From assembly GCA_028023455.1 (NCBI GenBank), contig JAQFVV010000064.1, positions 2,701,825 to 2,765,824 on the forward strand: a DNA stretch of 64,000 bases. The letters run 5' to 3'. Both the position numbers and the translations under genes were made by a program. Source of the stretch: Epiperipatus broadwayi. Lineage: Eukaryota; Onychophora; Udeonychophora; Euonychophora; Peripatidae. Numbering within the stretch: position 1 is the first letter of the stretch; each line of letters begins with the position of its first letter. This document shows positions 12,141 to 23,309 of the stretch, in pieces. Under the pieces are notes generated by a model, which worked only from the letters and a program-made list of their open reading frames with translations, was not told the origin of the DNA and did no database searches.

Positions 12141-12367
12141 TCAATCCAATTTTACAAAAACAGTAATACTATTTTTAAAAAAAAACACAAATTACTATTT
12201 GAACACACACCAAAAAAGTCTCGTCAATAAAAATTAAAAAAAAAAACAATTATTATTATCCCATCGTCAAAAATATTATTTGGGAAAAATAATTCAGAAA
12301 TGAAAGAAAGTAAACTTTGTAAACAAAAAAAAAGTCAATATTAATAGAGAATCGCTAGTATTTTTGG

Positions 12368-12415
12368 TTAGAAATCGCGCCATCCCGTGGCTGACACGAA
12401 GGATCAGATGAGAAC
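12368..12415 (-). repeat. right terminal inverted repeat
   Basis: It contains GCGCCATCCCGTGGCTGACA and GAAGGATCAGATGA, the reverse complement of the left end. Confidence 0.85.
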
Positions 12416-12423
12416 GATCATTT

Positions 12424-15028
12424 CTCCCTTTTTGATTTTAGTGTCATCTATTGTAAGCTTGAGTAATCATTGGTTACCAGGTGTTAGTATAATTGGATAA
12501 CCCCAGACCACTTCTCTCACCTTTATCAATGAAGATACAAGTTTTAAAACCAAAACAAATGCACATATAACATTGCAACCACCCCAAACAAGCTAAGCTA
12601 AAAGAATAAAGATTATTCTTTGCTACATGCATGCATAGTAAAAGAAGATAGTCTGTTGAATGTTTGTAATGAGTTGAAATGAAAGATGCATTGATAAAAA
12701 TGCAAAAAAATTTGATTGTTTATATAATTCAAACTTGGGTACTTTTGTTCATAAGTGTAACAAAGTGGTTTGTTTCTTTTTTATAAACTAAAGCTGAGTG
12801 CACTTTTGGTGAAGCTCACCATAATTACAACTCAATTAATGTTGCTGCTTTATTTATACTGTAATGTAATTATGTATGCATTTTTATTTAAATTAGATAA
12901 TTTAAATATTCCATGTGTTTGATAGCAATGACTTTATTCTTAGCTTTCTGTTTAAGTAATGAATAACATTTAGTAGAATCAAAAAAACAACAACAATATT
13001 TTGTACCAATTTATAGTTTTTTTCTCTTCTTAAAAGGCCATAAAGTTGCACTGTGTCCATTGAATTGCCATATTTTTTTATCTACCTGTTTAAAATAAGA
13101 TGTAGCTATACAAGATGGTTGGATTAATTTGAATTTACAAACCATTAAATTTCTATATTAATCTCTTTTTTTGCCCACTGATCATGTTATGACTTCTAAA
13201 GTTGAATAAAATATTCATATATATATATATATATATGAATACTTGTGACCTTAATTAATTTTTCGTTTAGATACTATTAAGCCTAACCAGCTTGTTAGTA
13301 AATGATGCATGTCTGTATAATTTTTGCTTGGTCAAAGTGCCTGAACCCACCTAAATTTGGACACTATATACTAAAGCACTTCATATTTAAAAGTAACCAA
13401 TATGGAAGAACACTGGCTCACATTTCTCTTAGTTGGCTTTTATCCTGTTATGATCTGATTAAACAGCCATCATTATTTTTAACACACCCTTGGACATATA
13501 TGCATGATATTATGCTGTCAAACATTGATGAAAAGCTATGTAAAGTTATCTACCACTGAAGCTGATATAAAAAGATAAGGGCATGGTTCTTATGCCAATA
13601 GTAGCAAGACATCTCCACCAGTAGTTAAGATGACATGAGATTATTATCGTGCTGGTTTTACAGTCTATTTATTTTCTCGTTTAAAATAAATATCCATTTA
13701 TTGACCAATATTCAATGGGTAACTGGATTGGCTATGGTTCACAACTACTCGAAATAAAAAATTTTGGGCCCACTTGTAAGTTAAAGATTTTTTAAAGGAC
13801 AACCAGGATAAATTCGAATTCAGGTGATGGCTTAATATACATAAATATATAACACTATTATTTTGTTTTATTTATCATTGTAGTATTGCATAAATACAAG
13901 TCAAAAAAAGGTGGGCGTTTTGTGCATATTTTTTTTAAACTTTGTAAATCCTGGGGGGGGGGGGGGTAGGTATTACATATATCTGAAACGCTTTAAATTC
14001 GCAAGTTTAACATTATTGATGTGGACCCGTATTGATAAAAATTGTTGCAGCTTTTCCGCAGCTATAATGGATGAGCTAGTTAAGGTCAGACGAATAAAAA
14101 GATAAAAACATAATAAAGATTCCCTTTCAAATAAATGCCATTTCATTATTATACAGTATTATTATTTTATATATATTTTTCTACATTCTTTTTATCTCCG
14201 TATAATGTCAGACTTTATAAACTATAAAACTATAATGTTTGAAATAAATAAATAAAAAAGCAATTTAGTAGAATTTTAAATACTATCCATATAAAAATGA
14301 TATATTTATATAAAACTGCACATTTTTTAAGCTATAAAGGGCATATAAGAAGCTCTGACTAAAGTATTATAATAAATTGGCTTTAGAAGGGATAACAAAC
14401 AATGACAAAATATCACCAATGACCAATTGAAATAGATTGGTCGTAGTCTTCTAATGCCTAGTTCTTTTTAGTTTGCTTTAACAGAAAACTTTGCGTACAT
14501 GTGAGACAACTAATCCACTTTTAAGCGAAGTCTCTCAAAACCTCTAAAAAGTATTGAATAGTGATGAGGGATTAGATGCTACCTAGTGGACTCATCAAAT
14601 ATTATTGTTTCGTGTCGATGTTTCTTTTTTATTATTATGTTATACTCTAAGAAAAAATAGACCCACAGTTATTAACCACTATTGAATAAATAGCCTTATA
14701 TATGTATGTGCGAATACAGATTCTCTGTTCTGAGTGTGAATATTTTTTTATTACTCTAGGACTGATATTTTGATGGAACTCACTTATCTCTGAGTGAGCA
14801 ATATAGGTGGCTTTGTAGATGTTACTAGAGACATTGATTTAATAATGTATTATCAATTTGTCTGGTAACAGTTATTAGGCTATCCGTAATACCCTAATGA
14901 AGTCAAATGAGATCTGGAGAAAGTAATATATATATAACAAACATGAGAATTAATTACTAAAATAAACCAGCTTATTGTGATCATTAATGATGATAATATC
15001 ATCACCATATTTTAATTTTTTTCCAGAT
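12424..15028. other. AT-rich region without recognised gene
   Basis: It holds an (AT)n run at 13,218-13,238, a run of 14 G at about 13,952-13,965, and short ORFs (for example 13,302-13,559 +) with no recognisable protein signature. I see nothing else that can be supported. Confidence 0.5.
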
Positions 15029-15080
15029 ATTACTTCAGAATTATTATAACTTTTTCTTTCTTATTGCATTGCCAAATCCA

Positions 15081-15304
15081 TATAATATTAAATCGTCTAC
15101 ACTCTTTATTACTGTTTTACAATGCTTTTATCACAACCCCCTATGACAGTTTCAATTGCCACAACAATCTTCTTCAGAACTTCTATTTTGGAATTATAAA
15201 TAGAAGTTCTGAAGAAGATTTCTGGGGCAATCAACACTGTCATAGGGGGTTATAATAAAAACATTGTAAAACAGTAATAAGAGTACAGATAATTTAATAT
15301 TATA
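15081..15304. repeat. foldback (palindromic) element, family A copy 1
   Basis: Arms of about 107 bp (15,081-15,187 and 15,198-15,304) surround a 10-bp loop. The arms share ACCCCCTATGACAG, AATCTTCTTCAGAACTTCTA and TTGTTTTACAATG-like blocks in inverted order. The left flank TTTCTTATTGCATTGCCAAA (15,057-15,076) recurs beside family A copy 2 at 58.15 kb, so flank and palindrome belong to one repeat family. Each arm contains CTGAAGAAGATT...CAAT(C/T)...AAC, reminiscent of hammerhead cores (see findings). Confidence 0.85.
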
Positions 15305-15339
15305 TTACTTCAGAACTCACAACCTTTTCATTTTTCAGA

Positions 15340-16107
15340 TATTTTTTCCCAATGTTGATCCTTCAAACATTTTAAGCCTTCTTATCAATTATTGATCTTC
15401 TGCATTCAGATCTTTATAGTTATTAACCAGTTTTACATTAAATTTATTATTCTGCCAAGCAGAAAATTCCACTTTCAATCAAATCCCTAATAATGTAATC
15501 ATTGTCAGAAAACCAGTCATAATACTTCTTTTTGGTGAACCTAAGATAAGATGTATTTTTATCCAAAACACATTCCTTGAAAGAATTCAAAGTATTAATA
15601 ATATGACAGTCTTGAATATTCAAATTATCAATTTGAATGTTTAATAGCTGTTGAAATTGAACACATATTCTTGAATCTTCTAAAGAATGAACATCAGTTT
15701 CTTTGTGAATATGTTTAGAATAGTATCTATTTTTAAGGAAATCATCACTTTAATCTTGTAGTGTAGTAATCTATCATCTGTCCAACAATCTGCATATGTA
15801 AATGCTCATGTTATGTGAACTCTTGTATTCTGACTCTTAATTACAATGTAATCTATTAAATGCCATTGTTTTAAGCAGGGCTGCTTCAATGGTCCTTTGT
15901 AACAGTTTTTTGTGTAAACAAAGTGTATGCGATAATCAATTTGCATGCTGTGCAAAAATTCAATAACAAACCATTTGAATTTATAACACCAACACCATTA
16001 TTTTCCAATAACTTTTGGTAAAAGTCTACTATTTGTACCAATACAGTTACCAAGAACAAAAAAAAAAGATCTTTTAATGGTATTATTGTAATAATACTTT
16101 CCAACAA
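15340..16107 (-). pseudogene. LINE endonuclease remnant
   Basis: With frameshifts allowed, the minus strand shows the APE-type endonuclease C-terminal half: a VLGNCIGTNSR segment at about 16,060-16,030 in place of the usual GDFNAR(I/V)G, then GVGVINSNGLLLNFC (15,985-15,940), a TLFTQKT segment, an IDYI-like segment near 15,850, and the ADCWTDDRLL block (about 15,790-15,765), equivalent to the catalytic S/T-D-H region. A basic linker that normally precedes RT follows to about 15,345. The order and spacing match the endonuclease of widespread invertebrate non-LTR elements, but this lineage differs from the two LINE families elsewhere in the window. No RT follows; the fragment stops next to the family A palindrome. 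Confidence 0.6.
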
Positions 16108-16109
16108 AG

Positions 16110-17000
16110 AATAAAAACACTTTTCTTCTCTGAATCTAAGGTTTGAGCATAGGCACTATAAATTAGATTATTTTCCATTGTGCAAAGTGAGTTTTAGTGT
16201 TATTAGCCTTTCATTGATGCATTGAGGAATTTGAACAATAGATTATAGCAGATACAACACTATATTTACTCACAATATGTACTTATATTTTACAAAAAAT
16301 TCATTTACTATAACTACTGCTTCTTTTATTAGTACTATTAATATTCTTTTTATTTCTATCTCTGAAATGAGTAATCTTCCAGGAATTATAACCTAGCCAG
16401 ATTGTTTGAGCCAGGCCATTTTAGACCACATTTTCTAGGCCCTTCTATTTCCATGGTAACCAAGGGGATCCTTAAATAAGTCTACTTAAATGTAAATCTT
16501 TACCAACTGAAACTACTGCCTCATGCAATCCACTTCCAAATTGATTCATTAGTGATTGTACTGCCTCAAGCAACTCAGAACTATCAGCCTACTAGCCCTC
16601 ATCCATCACTGCTTTCTTAATTATCAACGGCTTCAGATATTTAAAAGAACAGAAAAAGAAAATTTGGAAATGTACATGTGGCGCAAACACCCAATTCCAT
16701 TATTACAGTTATTATGACCAATGACATGAGAAACTCATGACCATTAGACCCTACAATAACTTAACTGACTGAAGAAGAAAACGAGAGACAGAAAAGAGTT
16801 TATATTGCAAACAATATCTCAAAATTTCAATGAACCGATTTCTTATCTTACAAAGTAATAGAAGCTCTTGGTCAGCCACTACTTATTTATTATTTACAGC
16901 TGGCCTTCATACACAAAAGCCATTACACTATCTGCTACCATGGAGTCTTCCAATAACCTGAGCACAACATACACCCACTACTGTTAAAATATTTAATATA
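16110..17000. other. region without recognised gene
   Basis: The segment 16,380-16,780 is less AT-rich than its surroundings, but I recognise no protein, tRNA or repeat in it. Confidence 0.45.
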
Positions 17001-17005
17001 GAAAT

Positions 17006-17722
17006 TGTTATGTCTAACTAATCTAAGCGTGCATTGCCCATGCGTACAAATCACTACTAAACAGTTAATATTTATATAATTTAATGGATGATCCTTAATA
17101 GCATTAACTATTTACATACATGTGATTATTTTACATAATAAAGACCTGAAGGCATACATAAATAATAATGTAGATCAATAAGACCTGTAAGAGTCCTAGC
17201 TGACTGTTACCATATTCGGAGGCCAGCTCTCTACATTTGAAGTCACTGTGTCATGGGAGATGATCTGCTCCAATATATATGTCAGTTCACACAGGTAAAG
17301 CTCCAAGAACCAAGTGAAATCTTCTTGATCCAATTCATACTGAGGCATTGTTTCCATCTCTGAAGTTGATTGGCTTGTACTCCAGTCCATCTGTTCAAGT
17401 GATTCTTCTCCATACAAGAATTTAAATTGTTATCTCTCTGACTTTAATTAATGAGTTATTTTTTAGTTCATTATTTGTCTTATGAAGGAAATCTAAACAT
17501 GAATTCCTTTAATTGTTTTATTTCATTAACAATGCATTCTACCCTCGTTAATTAGACTATAATTACTTTTAGAAAGTAATCTTTTTCTAATCTTAAAAGT
17601 TATAAATCTTTTACTTACTATTTACAGAATCAGTCTTTTCTTTAATTTATTAAACTTATTAGATTTTCTCATTAAGTTTATATAATACATGTATGTGTAC
17701 TTAAGCATACACATACATATCA
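17006..17722 (-). repeat. 3' LTR of the gypsy-type element
   Basis: The first LTR copy begins TGTTATGTCTA and ends ACATATCA in plus orientation. It aligns along its length with 18,850-20,308 once the inserted solo LTR is removed. Confidence 0.88.
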
Positions 17723-17744
17723 TTACTTCTCCCAAGTTCAGAGA

Positions 17745-17990
17745 TCAGGTTTTAATCTCTGAAATCAGTATGTAGTCATTAAGATATGTGGGTTTTTTTA
17801 TTTTCCTTTTAGAATGCTGTTGTGGTTTCTGGTCCGTCTCATTTGGTAATAACAGTATACCAGTATACCAATTGTGGACTGACATCAATGATACTCCACT
17901 ACCACTGTCAACCTCCATAGATATGGGCTGATCACACAGCTTTAGTTTTAACATAATTTTATTACCATAGGTGGACATTTTTTTTAATAT
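17745..17990 (-). pseudogene. retropepsin start fused to pol C-terminus
   Basis: The N-terminal part carries the aspartic protease active-site motif MEVDSGSGVSLMS (about 17,925-17,885, usual form VDSGAxxSL/I). About 15 residues later it runs into KRKIKKPTYLNDYILI, which looks like the basic/Pro tail found at the end of gypsy integrase polyproteins. The direct junction implies an in-frame or near in-frame deletion of RT, RNase H and integrase. The ORF ends just before the 3' LTR, where a pol stop is expected. Confidence 0.7.
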
Positions 17991-18009
17991 TGATATGTTC
18001 AATTGCCTA

Positions 18010-18780
18010 GCCCTGATGTGAACATTTATAATTATTAGTTTCCTTGATGGGATCACTAAGTTTTTCTTTATACATTTTTTCCATGTGCTCTCTTTTTTTT
18101 ATATACTTTTTGCAACATTCTTTTTTTGTGAAAACAGTTGCTAACTTTGTGGACCTCTTTCCTATAGCAAAACATATAAATGGGTTTTTACTGTTAGCAC
18201 TATTCTCATTACTCTTAAACAAATCTTTTTTTACGGTTTTACCCACATCTGTTTGCGGTTTGCTATTACTCTTGAATTTGACAAATTTTCGAAATTGATC
18301 AAGCACAAGTGTTTTATAGCCTCTATATAATTTAAATCATTAATGGCCAATAATTGTTGCTGTAAACTGTTATTATGCATACCAGTCAGAAATTATTTCA
18401 GAAGGGCTTTATCTAGGAAAGATCCATAGACACAATTCTTTACTAGATTATGAAGAACACTTGTAATCTTTTATACTTTCACCCCAACCTTGGTTCCAGC
18501 CTTGGAATTGCAGTCTAGCAACATGCCAAGGGGGTTTGAGGTTAAAGTGATCTGATAAATGCTCTTTAACCTGATCGTATGTACAATCTTCAGGAATTAA
18601 AGGTTCAGTGAGCCTGTTGGCTATCACAATAACTTCTTTCTTAGCAAAGCATAATAATGAAACAATCTTATACTTACCATCTTTGATTTTATTAATGAAT
18701 TAAGTATTTTTCCACATGCTGAATGTACAGGGCTAACTGTTTGCCTCATTGAAATCAAATTTACCGATTGTTACTTGCAT
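18010..18780 (-). pseudogene. gypsy-type gag remnant
   Basis: The minus-strand reading starts at an ATG at 18,780 with MQVTIGKFDFNEANS. It continues through LLCFAKKEVIVIANRLTEP (about 18,655-18,600), TYDQVKEHLSDHFNLKP and ARLQFQGWNQGWGESIKDY (about 18,530-18,470), a pattern typical of Ty3/gypsy capsid domains. The nucleocapsid part (about 18,185-18,060) is Lys/Cys-rich with only a degenerate zinc-knuckle pattern. Stops interrupt the frame around 18,450 and 18,340. The family role is capsid formation; this copy is defective. Confidence 0.75.
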
Positions 18781-18849
18781 TGCCTAATTGTTCCTTTACC
18801 TAAATATTAATTGATTAAGAATTCAAAACAAGATTGGGACTGTGCCAAT

Positions 18850-20308
18850 TGCTATGTCTAGTTGATCTAAAAGGATACTTCCCAAAAATACAAATAACTA
18901 CTAAATTGTTAATATTTGGATCATTTAATGAATGATCTTTAATAATGTTTTAACTATTTACATACATGCAATTATTTTACATAATAAGACCCAAAGGCAT
19001 ACATAAATAATAATGTAGATCAGTACGAGTTGTAAGAGTCATAACTGATTGTTCCCACATTTACAGGCCCAACTCTCCATAATTGAAGTCACTGTGCACC
19101 ATAGGAGATGATCTGCTCTAATATATATGTCAGTTCGCACAGGTGAAGCTCCAAGAATTAAGTGAAATCTTTTTGATTCAATTCATACTGAGGTATTAAT
19201 TGTTTCGATCCCTGAAGTTGATTGGCTTGTACTCCTGTCCATCCTCTCAGGTGATTCTTCATTTCATTGCGCCATACAAGAATTTAAATTGTTATCTCTC
19301 TGAGTTTAATTATATGAGTTATTTTTTAGTTTATCATTTATTTTATAAAGGAAATCTAAACATGAATTCCTTTATAATTATTTTATTTCATTAATGACAT
19401 TTTCTACCCTCATTAGTTAGACTGTTATTATTTTTAGAAAATAATCTTTTTCTAATCTTAAAAGTTATGTCTTTTACTTACTATTTACTGTTGTATTTTG
19501 TAAAAATTGAATACAAGTTTGTGCACTCTAGAAAAAGTAGTATTTATTTGAGAGGTTATTTTTAGATCGCGCACTGATAACTGAGGAATTTAATTAAGGC
19601 ATTAATATAATGGCGAACGATAATTCCAAAAAATATTTGCTGATTGCAAATATTTCTAGATAAGAGACCCTACCTTATTGGACAATGTAATTAATTGCTG
19701 CAGTTATCATAAAGCTATAAAAGACTGTAACAACTACGTCAGGTAGTATTTGAGTGAATCTCCAGTAGACGTTCCTGATCAATTCCAATAGGAGATATCT
19801 TGCGTCAGTGCTTCGATTAATGTCCAGCACTCAGTGGAAAGGTAGTCCACGGGTATGGGGAGACCATAGCCTGAGGAAACCGTCTGCATAGCAGCTGAAT
19901 AAAGAGTTGAGTTTCCAGCAGTTTTCAAGTGGAAATACTGATAGACTGTTGCAGAGACGGAAGCTGTAAGGAGCTTAAGGCCAATCGCAGTGCTACTATG
20001 AAGCGTTTGTGTGCAACTAAACAGGACTGGGGCCAAGGTGTATGTAAACCTTGCCCATCGTGAACTGTTTTTGTAGCAGCCAGCCTGAATGTACATCAAG
20101 GGAATTGAACATTAGCCAATTGTAGAAATAGAATTGTTGCGGACTATTTGCTATTCTAATTATTTAGAAACATTGTATCTTAATGTATATAGTCATACTT
20201 ACAGGCACATCATTTACAAAATCAGTGTTGATTTTCTTTAATTTATTAAACTTATTTTCTCATTAAGTTTATACTTATATATGTATGTACATTTAAGCAT
20301 ACATATCA
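18850..20308 (-). repeat. 5' LTR of the gypsy-type element, split by a solo LTR
   Basis: It begins TGCTATGTCTA and ends ACATATCA (plus orientation). Removing 19,489-20,217 gives about 730 bp, the same as the other LTR. Confidence 0.88.
19489..20212 (+). mobile_element. solo LTR nested in the 5' LTR
   Basis: It starts TGTTGTATTTTG and ends GGCACATCA (TG...CA), with perfect 5-bp target duplications TTTAC at 19,484-19,488 and 20,213-20,217. The sister LTR lacks this 724-bp block, giving an empty-site control within the window. A TATAAAAG at about 19,715 in plus orientation suggests plus-strand polarity. The ORF on the minus strand at 19,779-20,099 does not look like a known protein and is probably incidental. 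Confidence 0.88.
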
Positions 20309-20313
20309 GAAAT

Positions 20314-22420
20314 AATTAATAACAGAATTACAACGATGATTTTTGTTCAATTGATTTTTTTTTTTAATTGGACAATTTTCAACATAAAAACATTCTTAAT
20401 CCACTTTCAGTGGATACCATATATCTTACTACCAGCAGTTTTTTTTAATCAGGAAAAAAATTTTTGTAACCAATTGTATTTAAACCTCTATTGATAATGT
20501 TAAAATATATAAAATCATAACTGAACCATTGCAAAGCAAAAGATATTTTTGCACGTGGACAGTGGAAAAGATATTATTCCCAAAGTCAGCCAGTTATTAA
20601 TTAGAATATTTTTGAGTTATCATTCTTTGTTTCATACTCTGATTACGGATACTTATTTATCATTTTACTGAACAATAATTGAAAACTAATCATTTTAAAA
20701 AATCCTCAGACTGTTTGAAAAATCCAAACTATTCGAAAATATTTTCATGTCTCACCTAGATTCGAATTTTAGATCATATTCTTGAAAAATGCAAATGTTA
20801 ACTATTCCATTATATGATCTTTCAGATATATACATATAATAACAAGATCTTTCATACTATATATATATATTTGTATAAAAAAACTTTAGCTTTGGCTAGA
20901 TATATATAGTGTAGACTTTGAAACCTTAATTGTATATAGTAAGTCTGTAATATTACATTGTAGATATTAAAAAGTGATATATAAGAGGGAAAGTGACATT
21001 AGTTCACGATAATTAAATTCATATTATTACTTAAAGTCATTTGAAAAGACTAATGAAAATGTAATTTATTTCATTTGTAACAATTTTTGTTCCAATGGGT
21101 GGATTTCGGTTTCATTTCTCTTGAGAATCAAAGTGAAGAAACGCCCAACCTTTTAACGAAATCATAATTATTACTAATTTACTTATTTCTTTTACTTTGA
21201 AATTTCTAATTGTTAAATATAATACGCGTGTGTGTATAAAAAAAGGTTTCGACTCTAAATTATATGATTAATAAATAGTAAGATGTAGCTATGCTGACCA
21301 ACTATTAAAATCAAAGGTTATTTAGAGATTTTTATCAAATTATCTAATTGTTAATATGTTATTATTTTAAATAAATCGTTTTAAGAGCTAACAAGGTTTT
21401 TCTTTTATAGAAATTTTTGTTATCTCAATCTATTTTTTAAATGATTATAATTACTCAAAATCATTAATAAATAAATAATCTGATAGTCCCTAAGACATTC
21501 GAATACCGGAAGTGACAGAGCCGGAACTAAAAACTATAAACTTTGATTTCCAGAATCCTTCTCATTACTAGCTACTGCGCTAAAAAATCAGGGTATTCTT
21601 TAATAAAAACAAATCATAATATTAGACAACTTGTACATAAACACAGAATTTTTTCACTTATGTATATATGAAATCCTTCATTGACGTTTAGACAAACATA
21701 CAAAACCAACAATTGATTATTTTTGTTAGCCATCTGTTATAAAAAAAAAAATAATACTGGAAAAAATTAAGCATTCCTAAAAGTTTTCTGAGATAATTGA
21801 AAAATCTTCAAAATTCTCACCAGATTCACTAATGATGCTACTTTCTAGTCTTAACCTTATTGATAATAATATAAACTCTCACACCACCATTTTTTTATTT
21901 AAATAAAAGAGTAATATTAAGAACTTGTATTTCAAAAACAGACAAAAATATAGAAATATAACATTTTTACATATAATTTGTTAGAAGACACATTAAAAAA
22001 AAATCCTTTAATCAACTTTCAAAATGCCAGTACTGTTTTAGTATGCGTTCTTAAACTTTTTTTTTTTTACCACATGAGACAGTTTCTGAACTATTACTGA
22101 TATATGGAATGGAGCAGGATAGAGAAGAATATGGGGAAAACCTAGGGTGGGGAATAAAAAGAAAAGATAAGGTGGGTAACAGGTTTCTTTGGGCATAGTC
22201 GCTTAGAGATTCTTGACTTCAAAATAGAAGCTATAGTGCATCGCATTGCATAGTAAGCAACAAACTTAACAATAAATACAATATTAAAATAATAATATAA
22301 ACAATAAATAGTAAAAAATTTATACTTAAATATAGATAATGTTAACAATAAATGAGTAGAGAGATTTGTGACCCCATGATCAGTCCAAATGTTTGTTCTT
22401 GATAATCAGAAATACAACTG
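20314..22420. other. AT-rich region without recognised gene
   Basis: I see only homopolymer runs and short AT-rich stretches; no gene or bounded repeat is supported. Confidence 0.5.
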
Positions 22421-22444
22421 GAAACTTTTTTTTTCAGTTTTTTT

Positions 22445-22544
22445 TCCTCATGTGTCATAGCATCAGCGGGGAAGCGAACCCGCTAACCCAGGACAACTGC
22501 TTGTAAAGCAGCTGTCACTGACCTCTTGACCACCAAAGCTTGAC
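22445..22544 (-). mobile_element. tRNA-derived minimal SINE, copy 2
   Basis: On the minus strand: GTCAAGC, then TTTGGTGGTCAAGAGGTCAG (A-box region), an anticodon arm with loop TTTACAA, GCGGGTTCGCTTCCCCGC (T arm/B box), GATGCTATGACACATGAGG, then oligo-A. The plus-strand sequence AAACTTTTTTTTTCAGTTT flanks both sides (from 22,422 and from 22,545), a perfect target-site duplication of at least 16 bp, so this is a retrotransposed copy. Confidence 0.88.
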
Positions 22545-23177
22545 AAACTTTTTTTTTCAGTTTTTTTCATTAAATAATACAATACTTGAGAATTTTATCT
22601 TGTGATTGTTTGATCAGTAAAATTAACAGCAAATACGTAAATAGGGACATTTGTGATCTGTTCAAAAGTTTTCTCTATTGGAAGTACAACCTAAATCCTT
22701 TCTTATTTTATTAGTTTTTTTCATGAATTCATAAAAGGAAAAAATGTCCTACTTGTTAATAATGTTTTTTAATCATATATACATATTGTTTGACTATACT
22801 ATTTGTTAATTAAATATTTTTGTTCTTTTATACTTTATAGTGTTTTTTTTTTTCCCATTGTAAAAAAATGTAGCAGAATAATAGCAATAGGAACCTCTTT
22901 TTACCAAAGCTGACGTCATTACGTGTACTTAATATTACACATTTATTGTTCACACAACTTCAAAATAAAATGTAATTAAATACATTTTTTCTTGTTTCTT
23001 ATACTATTTGTAGTATGTAAGCTTTATTTTCATACTATGGTTTTTATTTTTATATTAAATAGTTTAAACATTAGTAAACATGTGAGTATTTATAATACAA
23101 AAATAAATATACGTATTTTACTCACATATATATTATTATGGTTACCAGAAAGTTTGTGATGATGATGTTTTAGTTGT

Positions 23178-23302
23178 GTTTATATAATGGACTATTTCCA
23201 TCATCTAATATGAGTGTTGAATGTCTTTAGAAAAATTTAACTTTTTCTAAAGATTTTCAATACTCATATTAGATAGTGGAAATAGTACAATATATAAATA
23301 CA
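23178..23302. repeat. short foldback element
   Basis: Inverted arms of about 59 bp (23,178-23,236 and 23,241-23,302), including CTATTTCCATCATCTAATAT and its near reverse complement, surround a loop of a few bases. No coding capacity. Confidence 0.82.
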
Positions 23303-23309
23303 TCTACTT

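Larger units (their letters stand above)
9649..12417. mobile_element. 2.8-kb non-autonomous TIR element with satellite-like interior
   Basis: About 48-bp inverted termini: the left end (9,650-9,697) contains TCATCTGATCCTTC and TGTCAGCCACGGGATGG; the right end (12,368-12,415) carries the reverse complement with about five to eight mismatches. A candidate target duplication TCATTT abuts both ends (9,642-9,647; 12,418-12,423). No transposase-like protein is visible. Short ORFs on the minus strand at 10,139-10,475 overlap one another and are not recognisable. The interior is a subrepeat array on an A/C-rich plus strand. The terminal sequence does not let me assign a superfamily; it is a class II-like element by its ends only. 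Confidence 0.75.
17006..20308 (-). mobile_element. Ty3/gypsy-type LTR retrotransposon, internally deleted, with complete ends
   Basis: Two related LTRs (17,006-17,722 and 18,850-20,308, the second interrupted by a solo LTR) have TG...CA termini. They are flanked by identical 5-bp target duplications, GAAAT, at 17,001-17,005 and 20,309-20,313. On the minus strand the 5' LTR is followed 2 nt later by a primer-binding-site-like TGGCACAGTCCC, then gag, a retropepsin start and the very end of pol, then a purine-rich GGGAGAAG just before the 3' LTR. The internal region is only about 1.1 kb, so RT, RNase H and most of integrase are gone. LTR divergence (roughly 15-20 % by eye) suggests an old insertion. 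Confidence 0.88.

Noticed and set aside
19779-20099. Protein-coding ORF on the minus strand (106 codons)
   Set aside because: It lies wholly within the nested solo LTR with its own target duplications, opposite to the inferred LTR polarity, and has no recognisable domain.
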